64,000 nt of DNA from Sphaerolaimus hirsutus (lineage: Eukaryota > Nematoda > Chromadorea > Monhysterida > Sphaerolaimidae): the NCBI GenBank assembly GCA_964036195.1, contig OZ038454.1, positions 2,728,001 through 2,792,000 of the forward strand, in the 5' to 3' direction. This document shows positions 1 to 11,700 of this stretch, one piece after another. The notes under the pieces are model-generated. The model was not told the DNA's origin, ran no database searches, and saw only the letters and a list, made by a program, of their open reading frames with translations. Position 1 is the stretch's first letter, and every line of letters begins with the position of its first letter. The position numbers and the translations under genes are program-made.

Positions 1-119
1 TCAAAAATGCTACCATACAGATAGACATGTCAAATGGGGGGGGGGGGGGCAATTTCACCTTCTTGTATATTCCGCGGGCAGCACCCTTTACATGCACATA
101 TTTTTATGTTTTAAAAAGT

Positions 120-300
120 GATGTAAAAGTGCCATGGCGCTGGCGCCTGGCACTACGCCAGAGCCAAAAGCAACATGGTGCTTCCAGTGCTTGGCGCTAT
201 TTATCCATGGTGCCCATTGGCACTTAGTGCTGAGGTGCAGAATTACCATGGTGCTATTGGTGCTTGGCACCAAACCCCTGGTACTCTTTACATCATTGGC
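120..300. repeat. GCGCCATGGCGC-type repeat
   Basis: Repeated GTGCCATGGCGCTGGCGCC and TTGGCACC words; same kind as 29774-29973. Confidence 0.6.
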
Positions 301-1531
301 TTTAGGCTACAAATAACCAATGAATGCAACACTTAGGCTGTGTTTACACGTTTTTTTGTGATGACATGAAAACTTTTTCAACCATTTTTGGGATGAAAAT
401 CAATAATTAGGTAGATGGGATGCCTTGATCAACCATGATTTGATCAGCCAAACTACATGGAATGATCATCAAACTTTAAAGATAGCATAATACTGAACAC
501 TACTAGATGACATATTTTTCTTGTTGTCAGAGCTTGTTGTAGGATTTGTTCCATGAATCCACGCTAACAAGGCTGCATAGAAAACTTTCTCTAACAACCT
601 GACAACAAAAAAATATGTTATCTAGTGTGCATGATTGCAAAATCTATGAAAATTGGTGATTGCTCCATGCAGTTACACTGATCAGGTGTCACATCCATTT
701 AATAATTTATTTTCATCCCTAAAAAGGTAGCAAAAAGTGAAATAAAAAAACCATATAAATGCCACATTATGTGCCTGCTTTTACAAAAGTAAATATCATA
801 ACAGAAAAGTGTATTTTCATTGCACAAAATATTGTTTAAACTTAAAAGTTTGGAGTGATTTGAAAAACACTTAAAAATTGAAATACTTTCTTCCCTGATG
901 GTTTTGCTGGTTTTCCAGGTCATTGATGGCCCACACACTAGTTGACACATGTGTGTCAACTCAAATTTTGAAATTACGGCTTGCTGCAATATTTTTTTTC
1001 AACATTTGGAGATCGCTGTGTGACACATAAGCTGAAATCAGAGTTGACACAAACCAGTTGACACACATCTGTCAACTAGTGTGTGGGCTGCCATTACCGT
1101 TATCTTTCCGGGATTATAATGTTGTGGGAGAAGTAGCTTCTGAGCAAAGAAAGATCAACCACCAAGGATTGATGTATTGCGGTTTTGTATGAACAATGTT
1201 AGTATGGCTTTAGTAAACATGAACAATATTTACATATTCACACAGATGAACTTTCATAAATCCAGTTGACAAGTCTGTACAGGTTTGCATTTCCCGCTGT
1301 AAAATGCGAGTTGTGACGTTTCACATTGATTGCTCCCTTTCAATGACATCAGGAAATGAACTGTTCATTGTCACAATTTCGGTGCTCATTCAACCACAAC
1401 CATTGGTTATGCGATCATTTAAAGCACGCTCATTGGCTAATTGATAAATTTTTGAGCATTTACGCGTGCAGGAAAAACACATTTGTTTTGCTTTACTGCA
1501 ATGCGAACGGAGACTGTCCCCGGGTTAAGTA
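301..1531. other. No gene seen; C/D-type fragments
   Basis: AT-rich. An inverted pair ACTAGTTGACACATGTGTGTCAACT / AGTTGACACACATCTGTCAACTAGTGTGTGGGC at 926-1088 is C-like. Nothing coding. Confidence 0.4.
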
Positions 1532-1649
1532 CCGCAAATCCTAGAATAAGACACCCCTCGAATAACTCCCCCCCCTTGAATAAGTCCCCCCTTACAAAAA
1601 TATCTGACGAAAAAATAACTCCCCTGGGGTCTTATTCGAGGATTTAGGG
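1532..1649. mobile_element. A-type element (CCGCAAATCC variant)
   Basis: Flanked by TA; CCGCAAATCCTAGAATAAGA at the left, TCTTATTCGAGGATTTAGGG at the right. Confidence 0.7.
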
Positions 1650-1776
1650 TAGATTATCAGAGCAGGCGGCAGTGCCACACTCCGCAGTGTCAAATGTCAT
1701 ACAAATTTGTCAATTGTCATGTCAAGAGATCAAACGGTTGCGTGGATTGTCGGCGCGGCGGTTGTCGAAAGGTCTA

Positions 1777-2172
1777 CCGTATTTCCTCGAAATACCCCCC
1801 CCCCCTCGTTTGACCACCCCCCTCTCGAGACCACTATGAAACAATCACCCCCAACAGACCAATCAATCAATGAACGTACATGACAAATACTGCTGTTTGC
1901 GTTCTGCGTAGTGCAGAACACACGTTAAAACAATGTCGGAATCACGTTAGAACAGTGTTTATACCATCTACGTAAATACATATATTAGTCTACAGGAGTC
2001 TATACATGTCAGTTATTGATGCATTTTTCTACCCCAGTGTACATCACAAACGACGATTTTGTACTAGGGTTTCAAAAAAGTTCTTGCGAAATAATAACCC
2101 CCCCTCGAAATACCCCCCCCCCTCTCGGGAGCACTATGAAACAATCACCCCCCGGGGGGTATTTCGAGCAAT
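1777..2172. mobile_element. A-family element, right end decayed
   Basis: CCGTATTTCCTCGAAATACC start after TA; C-tract body and GGGGTATTTCGAGCAATTCT at the right. Confidence 0.7.
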
Positions 2173-3380
2173 TCTATCCGTGACACGAAAGTTCGCTTTT
2201 AATTTTTACTTAACCCACCACCTTCCATTTGTCTAAATTTTCACATTTATTGGCATTGTTCCCATGTGGACTTATTTTCCGAAGCTAAGCAACAACATGC
2301 TTAGAGGGTATCAAGACATTTTATTTCTAAAAAGACATTTTAGAGGTCCAACGAAGGGAAACTCCTTTTTAAACAGTACAATTGATAAGGAACAATAAAC
2401 CAAGCTTGAAAATTTCTATTACTTGTCTATGTATGACTAAGGTAGAATAAAAAGTGTAACTAGAAATATATTCAGAGAGCACTCAATATCATCGGAATTG
2501 TTGTGACACTTTCTAAGCAAACTTTTTACAACCACAAATGAATTTAAATATTCACCCTGCCTGCATTTTTTTATGATAGAATGGAAGCATTTTTATAAAT
2601 ATTCAGAAGCAGAAAAGCAATTTGTATAAATTTTTTACAAAAGCGTAAATTCAATTGTTAAAAATTACCAATTGATGCAAATAAATTTTCTACATAAAGA
2701 ATATCAGCCTATTTTTGGGAAAACCTTGTAGGTGTTTACTTAATTTTCTCCTGTAACATTCGTGCAATGACAAAAATTGTTGGTCACTGTAAACTTTAAT
2801 TTTACTTGGAATCACCTGAAAATCAACTCAGAAACAACAGCCTGGGCTCCTAATCAGAAGTTGACAAGCAAATTTTACAATGCAGGCATAAAAAGTGCAA
2901 AAATTTGTAAATTTATCATGTCGCACAAAGGAAAAATGAACATAATAAAGATGAGCACATAACAAGGGTAAAACCATACTGAACTTTCTAGAACATAACA
3001 AGAACACATGGGTGTGTGGACTATAGTGACGTCATGCTGGCAAAACAAGGGAGACCCTGTAAAGTCTAATTAATGTCAAGTGTCACGTAAAATGTCAAAG
3101 TTCTGTCAAGTTGTCAAAATGTGTAAAGCTCAGTAAATTTTTTTGTTTATATTTTAATTGTCAGTTCACATGACATTTAACATTTTACAGGGTGCGAGAA
3201 TCCCCCAAGGGCACTTCACAAGCCATGCAAACAGCAAACGCTTCATGTAACATCACACAATCGAAGGCATGTGGGCTAGCGAGGTGGTTTAGCATGTCCG
3301 CGTGAAACTACTGCAACTATTCGCTATCGAATGGTTTCCTGGGTGTTGATTGGTGAATGCGATGTGGCCCTGTGCCGATG

Positions 3381-3806
3381 CACATCTAAACCCATCCCAC
3401 ACACTGTATAGTTTGGTTGGGTCTGTGCCATCCCACATCTAAGCCCATCCCACATCCTGGCCAAGAAATTGGATGCTTGCCATATTTGATGCGTATTCCT
3501 TGCATTTTTGGTGGATAGTGGATGCAAAAATGTTGATTGTGAAAAAGTGCTACATTAAGAGCCACTTTCGATGACTCGGTGATTTCGCAGGTCAAAGTTG
3601 TACTCAATAACACTGACTGCACTCAATAGTTGTCAACTGTCATGTTTATACACATGTGGTGTCAAATTGCCTTCAAACACTCTAACATGTTTTATTAAAT
3701 TGATTACCTTGTGTCATCATGACTTTTTTGAAATTCCCTAATTTAAATACAGTCTATTTGAGAGACAAAGTAGATTTAGATGTGGGATGGGTTTAGATGT
3801 GGGGTG
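3381..3806. mobile_element. Element N, copy 1 (CATCCCACATCTAAGCC)
   Basis: About 425 bases, bounded by CCATCCCACATCTAAGCC-type words in opposite orientation. The body matches 45908-46360 inverted. Confidence 0.7.
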
Positions 3807-4026
3807 AGCCTACGTCGCATTTACATCAGTCATTCGGACATTTCACATTTCTACCATTTTTCTAGGCAGACTAAATACACCCACTGGGCGCCACTTTACC
3901 AAGAATCGTATGCAGAACATTTTGACGCAAAAATTTTGACCACAGACAACACAAACCCAAATTTTACCGATGACGCTTCATTTACCGCTTTGAAGTATTT
4001 ACTCACGGGGAAAACTATCTTAAATA

Positions 4027-4441
4027 CCGTATTACCTCTAAATACCCCCATGGGGGTTTATTATTTCGCCAGCAAAATTTGAGGGCGGGGGGTTAATTCG
4101 AGGGGGGGGGGTTTATTATTTCGTCAGAAATTTTCGTAAGGATCGTAGTAAATAGTAGGCATTTGCATACCCAAAACAGGTTATAAATGTGTCCAAACAG
4201 GATATATTTGGACATAAAAACGTAGATAGCTACACAAACTAGTCTATGTGTAGCTGTAATGCAAATGAACAGTAATATACATCATGTACATTGCATACAT
4301 GACGTATTTATTATGTACATGACGTACATCATTCCGAAAGGGGGGGGGGTATTATTTCCCCAGCCCATTTTGAGGGGGGGGGGGGGTTTATTCGAGGGGG
4401 GGGGGGTTAATTCAAGGGGGGGATAATTCGAGGTAATACGG
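4027..4441. mobile_element. A-family element
   Basis: CCGTATTACCTC...GAGGTAATACGG between TA dinucleotides; C/G tracts inside. Confidence 0.82.
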
Positions 4442-4645
4442 TATGTTCATACGATCCGCACTTATGGTGTGTACCATATTACCTCAAATAATCTCTCGAT
4501 TGAATATCTCCGCAATCTGTGATTTTCTAGGCAGCGTACGCGCCAAACATAAAACGATAATTTTCACCAGTGTCAAATGTCATGTAAAATGTGATACAAA
4601 TTTGTCAAAATGTAAAAAATTCCCAAATAAAATATTTTCCTTATA

Positions 4646-4968
4646 CCGTATTTGCTTGAATTATCCCCCTGGGGGATTATTATTTCGTCAGACATTTTTG
4701 AGGGGGGAACTATTCGAGGGGGGAATTATTCAAGGGGGGAATTATAATTTCATCAAAATTTTTTAAGCATGTTTCCATCAACTCATTTCACGAAATATGT
4801 CTTATAAACAAAACAACATGCCAAATTATATATAACAAATTAATCTAATCTTTAAAGGGGGGGATTATTCGAGGGTGGGGGGAATTAATTTTTTCTCACT
4901 CGTCTTAACGGAGGGGATTATTCGAGGGGGGGAAATATTCAAGGGGGGAACTATTCAAGCAAATACGG
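4646..4968. mobile_element. A-family element nested in a B palindrome
   Basis: CCGTATTTGCTTGAATTATCC...CAAGCAAATACGG between TA; B-type words on both sides (about 4570-5036). Confidence 0.82.
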
Positions 4969-5549
4969 TATATTGATCAACATTTTACATGACATTTGAC
5001 ACCTGACTTTACGCTTTACGGAGTGCGGTACTGCCACCTGGGGTTGCAGATAAATATGAGGTAATGTGGTATTTTTTTAAATTCGATCAATGAAGTATAA
5101 ATATCTAAATCATAACTTTTTGGAATGCTGCCAGCAACAGAAAAACTGCAATATGAATGTGCTATCAAAATGTGAATATGTAATTTTTGGGATGGGAACA
5201 ACGGACTAAAATAAATTGACAAAATATTTGAGTCATTTATTTTCCTATATATAAATATGTAAAAATCAGGGGGAAAATTAAACTGGCTACTAAAATCGCC
5301 AGACACCTAAAATGTAAGCTTCGGGAACTGTGCGAAATTGTGAAAAAGCTATCCACTAAGCTATCTATACTACTGACAAAAAATGTATTGATGTCAAAGG
5401 GATATGGTGAAATTTAATCGACACGTTTTTTCTCTCAAAAATCCGAATAATTGCGTCACTGTGCAACTCTGTGTAAATAATCCATATGCACTTGCAAATG
5501 GCAAATCTTGGAAATGCTTGCATTAGCGTTCGAATGAAGCAAACCAGGT

Positions 5550-5729
5550 GGCAGTCCCAAGTCCTGTAAAGTAAAGTGTCAATTGTAAAGTCAAATGCAA
5601 AATAAACTGTCAATTGCCACGCAAAGTTCAGTAAGAAAATCTTTTCTTTTTTGTTTTGATTGACAGTTTACTTTGCATTTGACTTTACATTTGACACTTA
5701 ACTTTACACTTTACAGGGCTTGGGAATGA
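5550..5729. repeat. B-family palindrome
   Basis: GGCAGTCCCAAGTCCTGTAAAG...CTTTACAGGGCTTGGGAATG, with alternating AAAGTGTCAAATGTAAAG words. Confidence 0.75.
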
Positions 5730-6100
5730 CAGACAAAAAAAAGAAAATTTGCCACTTTGATAACATGGATCATTTTACATTACTTTTTACACTTTTATAA
5801 CATTAGCTATTTTACAGGGTGCGTGGCTCCAGGAACAAGCATTCACAAAATGATTGATTGTAGGCGTAGCCGAATACAGGCATTTTCCCAATCACACATT
5901 TGCTCAGTAATTTGCGTAGATACATTTTCCCGACAACTTGTAAACCAAAATTTTGTAAACTCGAAAATCAGCTTCGTGCGCATTTGAGTTTACCGGAATG
6001 ATGTGGCCGTCAACTGCTGTTGATAGGCATTAAACATAACTCATTTTGGTAAAGTCAAATGAGTTCAATACTGATTTGCGAATTTTGGTTGAAAACTGGT

Positions 6101-6300
6101 GGCAGTCCCAAGCCCTGTAAAGTGTAAAGTAAAGTGTCAAATGTAAAGTAAAATGCAAAGTCAAATGTCAAATGTAAAGTAAAGTGTCAAATGTCATGTA
6201 AAGTTCAGTAATCAAATCTTTTGTTTTGATTGACACTTTACTTTGTATTTGACTGTACATTTGACACTTTACTTAACACTTTACAGGGCTTGGGACTGCC
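6101..6300. repeat. B-family palindrome
   Basis: GGCAGTCCCAAGCCCTGTAA...TTACAGGGCTTGGGACTGCC, clear 200-bp palindrome. Confidence 0.82.
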
Positions 6301-6670
6301 CCTTGGTGTGTGTAGGTCGACACATTCCGAATCGGGTTTACCGAAAAAACGTGTCGGGTTTAATAAAACTTCTCACTTGGTCACCGGCCTAGAGTTTCTA
6401 CTCGTGCAGCAGTGGGGATAAAAGCACAAAAAGCAACGTTTAATCACAGCATAGAAAATACGTAATTATAAGCATGCTATATACTTCGGTAAAAACATTA
6501 AGATTACAAAAATTCGAATCAAATTTTGAATATTTTTAATTTTTTTGAAAAGAATAATAAGTAGAAGCAATGCCTGCCACGTGATTGAAATATTTACTTC
6601 CTAGAATAATCCCCGAGTGAGATTACCTATTTAGCTAGTTGCAGTTTGCAAATAAATATTCATCCCCGGG

Positions 6671-6874
6671 TAGGGCCGCGAACGGTAAACGGTACGGTAA
6701 ATTATATTTTGCAATAAACGGTACGGTACGGAAAATCTGAAAAGTGCGGTACGTATTACCGGTATGGTAAATTCTCGAAAAATGCGGTACGGTACGGTAA
6801 ATTCTTAAAATTACGGTACACGGTAAATTTTCTAAAAATGGTGTAGGTACAGTACGGTAAATTCTGAAACCCTA
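6671..6874. mobile_element. TAGGG...CCCTA element, GGTACGGTAAA core
   Basis: TAGGGCCGCGAACGG...GAAACCCTA ends and many ACGGTACGGTAAATT repeats. A similar start lies at 32486-32550. Confidence 0.65.
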
Positions 6875-7652
6875 TCCGGGGGTCCATTGCACTTGTGGAC
6901 AAGTGATAAGTGCGTCGATGCGGCTGAACTTTAAAAAATCTATCGGGCGTACGCCCTACCCTACAAATCTGTAGGGAGAATTAAATCTGGGCCCTGAGGG
7001 TATTTCGAGGAAATACGGTATTTAAGTATTAGTTTCGGAAATTGCGGCAGTTACAAGTGTGTGTTCGTACTATGCACCAACTTTCCAGTACGGATCCCTA
7101 CTAGCATTGAAAAAATCTCAGAAAGATTTATATTTAAAAAATAACAGAAAATATAAGATTTTATGAGATTTATATTTTTCCCATTATTTTCCAGAGAGAT
7201 TTAATTACATTTTTTTTTTGAGATATTTTCTGAGATTTTAAAAAATATCATAAAATCTCTCAAATTCTGATATTTTAAATTTTTTTATATTTTTATTTTA
7301 TTTTATTTATTTATTAGAGTTTATCTAATTCTATTTTCCAAAAATTGATGATTTTTTTCAATGCTAATCCCTACATGTCCCTACATTCAATACTTTATGT
7401 ACTGTCAAAAACTTTCATCATCCGGGGATTATTCACGGAAACACGGTAATTATGCACAAAAACTTTAGCGCCTTTCCAATGTTCACAGTGTCACAGATAA
7501 GAAATTTAAATTGAAGATACAAAGGCACGTTATAAAATTTTCATGTTTCTTTCTACGTAAAAAATGTATCATATAAAATTTCTATGTATGCCCTAAAAGA
7601 TCATAATAACTGGCAGAGTTTTTAATAAAATTTTCTATTTCTTAGTTTAAAA

Positions 7653-8182
7653 CAGGGGTATCTTGAATTTTGACCCTCCGAGTGGTTGGATAGATAGCAA
7701 ATCGCTCCTCCGGAGGGATAGATAGCTGAAAAATTTTCTGGGGGGGGGGTTGGGGGGGGGTTTGGGGGGGGGGGTTGTGGTGGTTCGATATATAGGCTTT
7801 TTCGGGGCATAGAAGGAAGAAAAGGGAGAAAAATCGCTAAAAGTAGGTGTAAAATAGCTCAAAATGGGTATACAAGAGCATATAGTACTTAAAATAGCTG
7901 AAAATAGGCAGTTAGACGCATGAACCAGTGATTTTGGAGGTGAAAATCTATATATAGGTATGAAAAATAGCGATTTTGAGCGAAAATTGGGGTATAGTTT
8001 CTGAAAAATCGCTCCAGATAGGTAGATAGCTGAGCGATTTGGGGGGGGGTTTAGGGGGTAGTAGCCCAAAATTTTGCCTCCGGGATAGATAGATAGCTGA
8101 GCGGCCTCCGGGATAGATAGATAGCTGGGCGGTTTGGGGGGGGGGGCAACCCCCCCCCAACCCCCCCCATTCGAGACCCCTG
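7653..8182. mobile_element. hAT-like element, GATAGATAGCTG family, copy 1
   Basis: CAGGGGT...ACCCCTG ends, perfect 8-bp duplication GTTTAAAA. The body has repeated GGGATAGATAGATAGCTG words and C/G tracts. The long frames across it are not genes. Confidence 0.85.
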
Positions 8183-8471
8183 GTTTAAAAACTGTGCACC
8201 ACATCATCCACACCAAAATGCACAAATCTGAAAAAAAAAATCAAAAATTCGTCCATGTAGCAGCGATAATCATCTCGGATGTCTATAGTATTACCACCAC
8301 AACATTACCGACAACAATTTCGTTTAAAAAAATTAATTTCCAACAAATAAGCGCTTCGATTAGTGCCGCGATCATTCATTAATTCTTTCGCAACCATACA
8401 AAATTTAAAAAATACTCAAATCAACAAGCACTAAAAACCAGTATTTTCCAATTCATTTCAAACATGCCACT

Positions 8472-8721
8472 CTACTTATGCACCGCACACGATCCATTAG
8501 TCACATTAGTTCCAGATCGGTCATTTTCCGGACTTTTGTGCCCATCATTCGTAGCCAAATCGAGTTGCAACGCGTTGTCGTAGCACGCGCTTACCGTAAC
8601 CGCGGAAATGAGGTCGTCGCTGGCGGGCCGGTTATTCGGAAGATTACGGTAGACTTGACGCCCGCCGCTCGGAGATATGTTTAATGTGTCGTCACCGCTT
8701 AAAAGATCCGATGAAGGTTGC
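8472..8721 (-). CDS. Alternative last exon, probably sphingomyelin synthase tail version 2
   Basis: An AG acceptor (AAAATCCCAG) opens an 82-codon frame ending TAG. The product has polar tail character: QPSSDLLSGDDTLNISPSGG, VYRNLPNNRPASDD, NVTNGSCAVHK. It begins with one base, so it can follow the phase-2 donor at 10052 just as 9239-9359 can. The DNA is GC-rich and non-repetitive like the other exons, unlike the surroundings. The opposite strand is also open here (ATG at 8478). I prefer the minus strand because of splice site, phase and neighbours. Confidence 0.5.
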
Positions 8722-11700
8722 CTGGGATTTTAGTGAAAATCGATTGATCGTGGAGGATTTTAATGATTGGGTGTTCTGTAATAAGCCCCGCCCCCTCAAG
8801 AAATGTCATCTAGAAGTGTGAAATGAGAATGATTTGAACAAAGCCATACGAATATGGCACGAAGATGTACTTTAGTATACTCCGCGGACAGTACAGTAGC
8901 ATATTCATTGTAACCATTAGGGAATCTTACCACCACCCCCCCAAAAACACATACACACACCAAACTAGGGTTGGGACCATATAGCATACGAATATCGGGT
9001 ATCGACTGTTTTTTCATATCGAATATCGATATCAAGGGCTCAAATCGTATCGATATCGAATATTTTTTCGTATCCAATATCGATATGGAGGGTTCATATC
9101 GTATCGATATCGAATATCGAGCATCGAAAAAGATATCGAATATCGATATCGAAAAGTCATCTCGTCCGAACCCCACCCAACCCCCTGCCCCTCACCTGGC
9201 GGCGGGGTCACTGGGACTAGTGCTAGCAGACTCGACAGTCAACTGGCCTGGCGCCGACCGCCAAAGTCCGCACCGGAAACTGGCAACTTGCCAGGGCTGT
9301 TGTTGTCGTCGTCGGTGCTGTCCTCGCTGCTCACAGGCAGGTAGTTGTGCGTGTGTCGTCTGCGGCGGGGGGGGGGGGGGGAGGGGGTGTTAGCGAGGGT
9401 CTAGTGGAGGTTCTCGCAAAAATGCAGCTACCGTATTTCCTCGAAATACCCCCCTCAAAATGGACACTATGAACTTGTGGTCCGGGAAATGCATAACAGA
9501 CGTTCAAAACACTTACTGTGTTACGTTAGAACATCGTTTATACCATCTACATCCTTATACAAGGCTGTAAAAACTTATAAATGGTGGTTATTGTTGCATT
9601 TTTCACGTTTTTCTCTCAAAATTTCCACTCAGAAAAAACAACCCTCTGGGGGTATTTCGAGGAAATACGGTATTTAATTTAAATTTAATTAAATTTTTTT
9701 AGCTATTTTCACCTGTGTTGGTGCTGTTGCCAGCGGCGGCGGGAAGTGGGCCTTCTGGGCCGTTCCGTTGCATTTGAGCCCCGCTGAGCGCTCAGACGCC
9801 TGCAACAAAGATTAGGAATTGTATCAGTGGCTGTATCAATTGTACGATTCAGACCAGCACACTGTAAAGTGTCAAATGTCAAATACAAATTTGAGTTCAG
9901 CAAAGCTGTTTTTCCTTCTTATAATTGACATTTTACATGACATTTGACACCTTTACCTAACACTATACAGGGTGCGGAACTGCCCCTTTCGTCTCTAAAT
10001 CGGGTTCCCTCAAGCGTAGGATAAAAAGTAAAAACTCCCCCGAAAACGCACTTCAAAAGTCCATTCAATCCCTTGGGGAAATCCACGGGCCAATTCAATC
10101 TTATTGGCACCTTGCCAGGCGGCGTGTCGGATTCCAACCAATAAATAAATCGAACGATCGCGAGCGTTTGGAATATTGACGTGCGCCGTTTCGCAAGCGA
10201 CATTTCACAAGCCCCGTGGTAGATTGTGAATGCTCCTGGAAAGGGACATAACTTATGTAAAAGAAATGGTGAGAATAAGCTTATCGGTGGTTCTAGATGA
10301 TACAGCTGATTTTCAAGTTAATTTTTATCTCACTTTTTTAAATTTTTTGAGGGGAGCAAAGTACCTAAATTTATAGATGAGAAGTAAAAATCAAAGGGTC
10401 GACATTGTGAGAAGTCAAAAAAACAGTCAAAAAACGTTTTTCATTTGTCACTTGTTTGAACCCATTTGTTTTAACATTTGCCTGCCATTTCACGTATCAG
10501 TGATTGAAAAATTTCTTTTAATTTTTTACTTCTCATTTTTATGTTTTTTTTTTCTAAACACCTTCCCGGTCACGTCCGGCAGCCATTTTTTGATTTTATG
10601 TCTTATATCCTATCCCCAGTTCTAGGGCGCCCCCGAGGCTGAAACTTGGGGGAGATATTGTCGCAACCCCCCTCTACTTCGCATGAATTGGGGGGGTCGC
10701 GGCGACCCCTCTCAGGGTGGGTCGCCCTCACTGCAATTTTTTTGTGGCTTTTTTGGTGTCCCACAGCAGGTCCGGCACCCGCTGATTTCTGAGCTGTGGG
10801 AGGGGTATAAATCTGAAATTTTGGGGATGTGTTACCAACACCACTCTCCTACTATACACTATTCAATAATGTGAGATTAATGTGAAAAATTTCTCAAAAA
10901 TTCGCTTATTACCTAAAAAACCCACTCCCCAATAGACGGATGACAAAAAATTCACTTTTTGGAACTTTTTTATTAGACACTTGAAGAGCTGGTTTACAAT
11001 ACTTTAAAGGGAAGGGTTTAATGTTATGTAAAGAACCATACCTCTAAAATGCCTGCATTGCAAAATTTACTTAGGGCGAATTTTATTACATCATAATGAC
11101 ATCATCGCAGGAACAAAAATTTACCGAATTTACACTTTGAAATTCCCCCCCAAGTAAATTTTGCAATACAGGCATTTTAGAGGTATGGTTCTTTACATAA
11201 CTTTAAAGATCAAACCATTCCTTTTAAAGTATTGTAAACCAGCTCTTCATGTGTCTAATAAAAAAGTTCCAAAAAGTGAATTTTTTTGTCATCCATCTAT
11301 TGGGGAGTGGTGTTTTTTTAGAGAATAAGCGAATTTTTGAGAAATTTTTCACAATAATCTCACATTATTGAATAGTGTATAGTAGGGGAGCGGTGTTGGT
11401 AACACATCCCCAAAATTTAGATGTATACCCCTCCCACAGCTCAGAAATCAGCGGGTGCCGGACCTGCTGTGGGACACCAAAAAAGCCACAAAAAAATTTG
11501 CACTTAGGGCGACCCACCCTGAGAGGGGTCGCCGCGACCCCCCCCCCAATTCATGCGAAGTAGAGGGGGGTTGCGCCAATATCTCCCCGTAGAACTGGTG
11601 ATAGGATATAAGAACTAAAATAAAAAAATGGCTGCCGGACGTGACCGGGAAGGTGTTTACTTTTCCCCTTGGGGAATTGACCCCCAGGGTTCTCCAATAG

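Noticed and set aside
7647..8225. 192-codon open frame rich in Pro, Ser and Tyr (minus strand)
   Set aside because: Lies entirely inside a hAT-like element with 8-bp duplication; a similar frame in the copy at 63.4 kb comes from the same simple repeats.
8478..8684. 68-codon plus-strand frame starting MHRTRSISHISSR
   Set aside because: Antisense of the minus-strand terminal exon candidate, which has an acceptor and phase match; the plus reading has neither.
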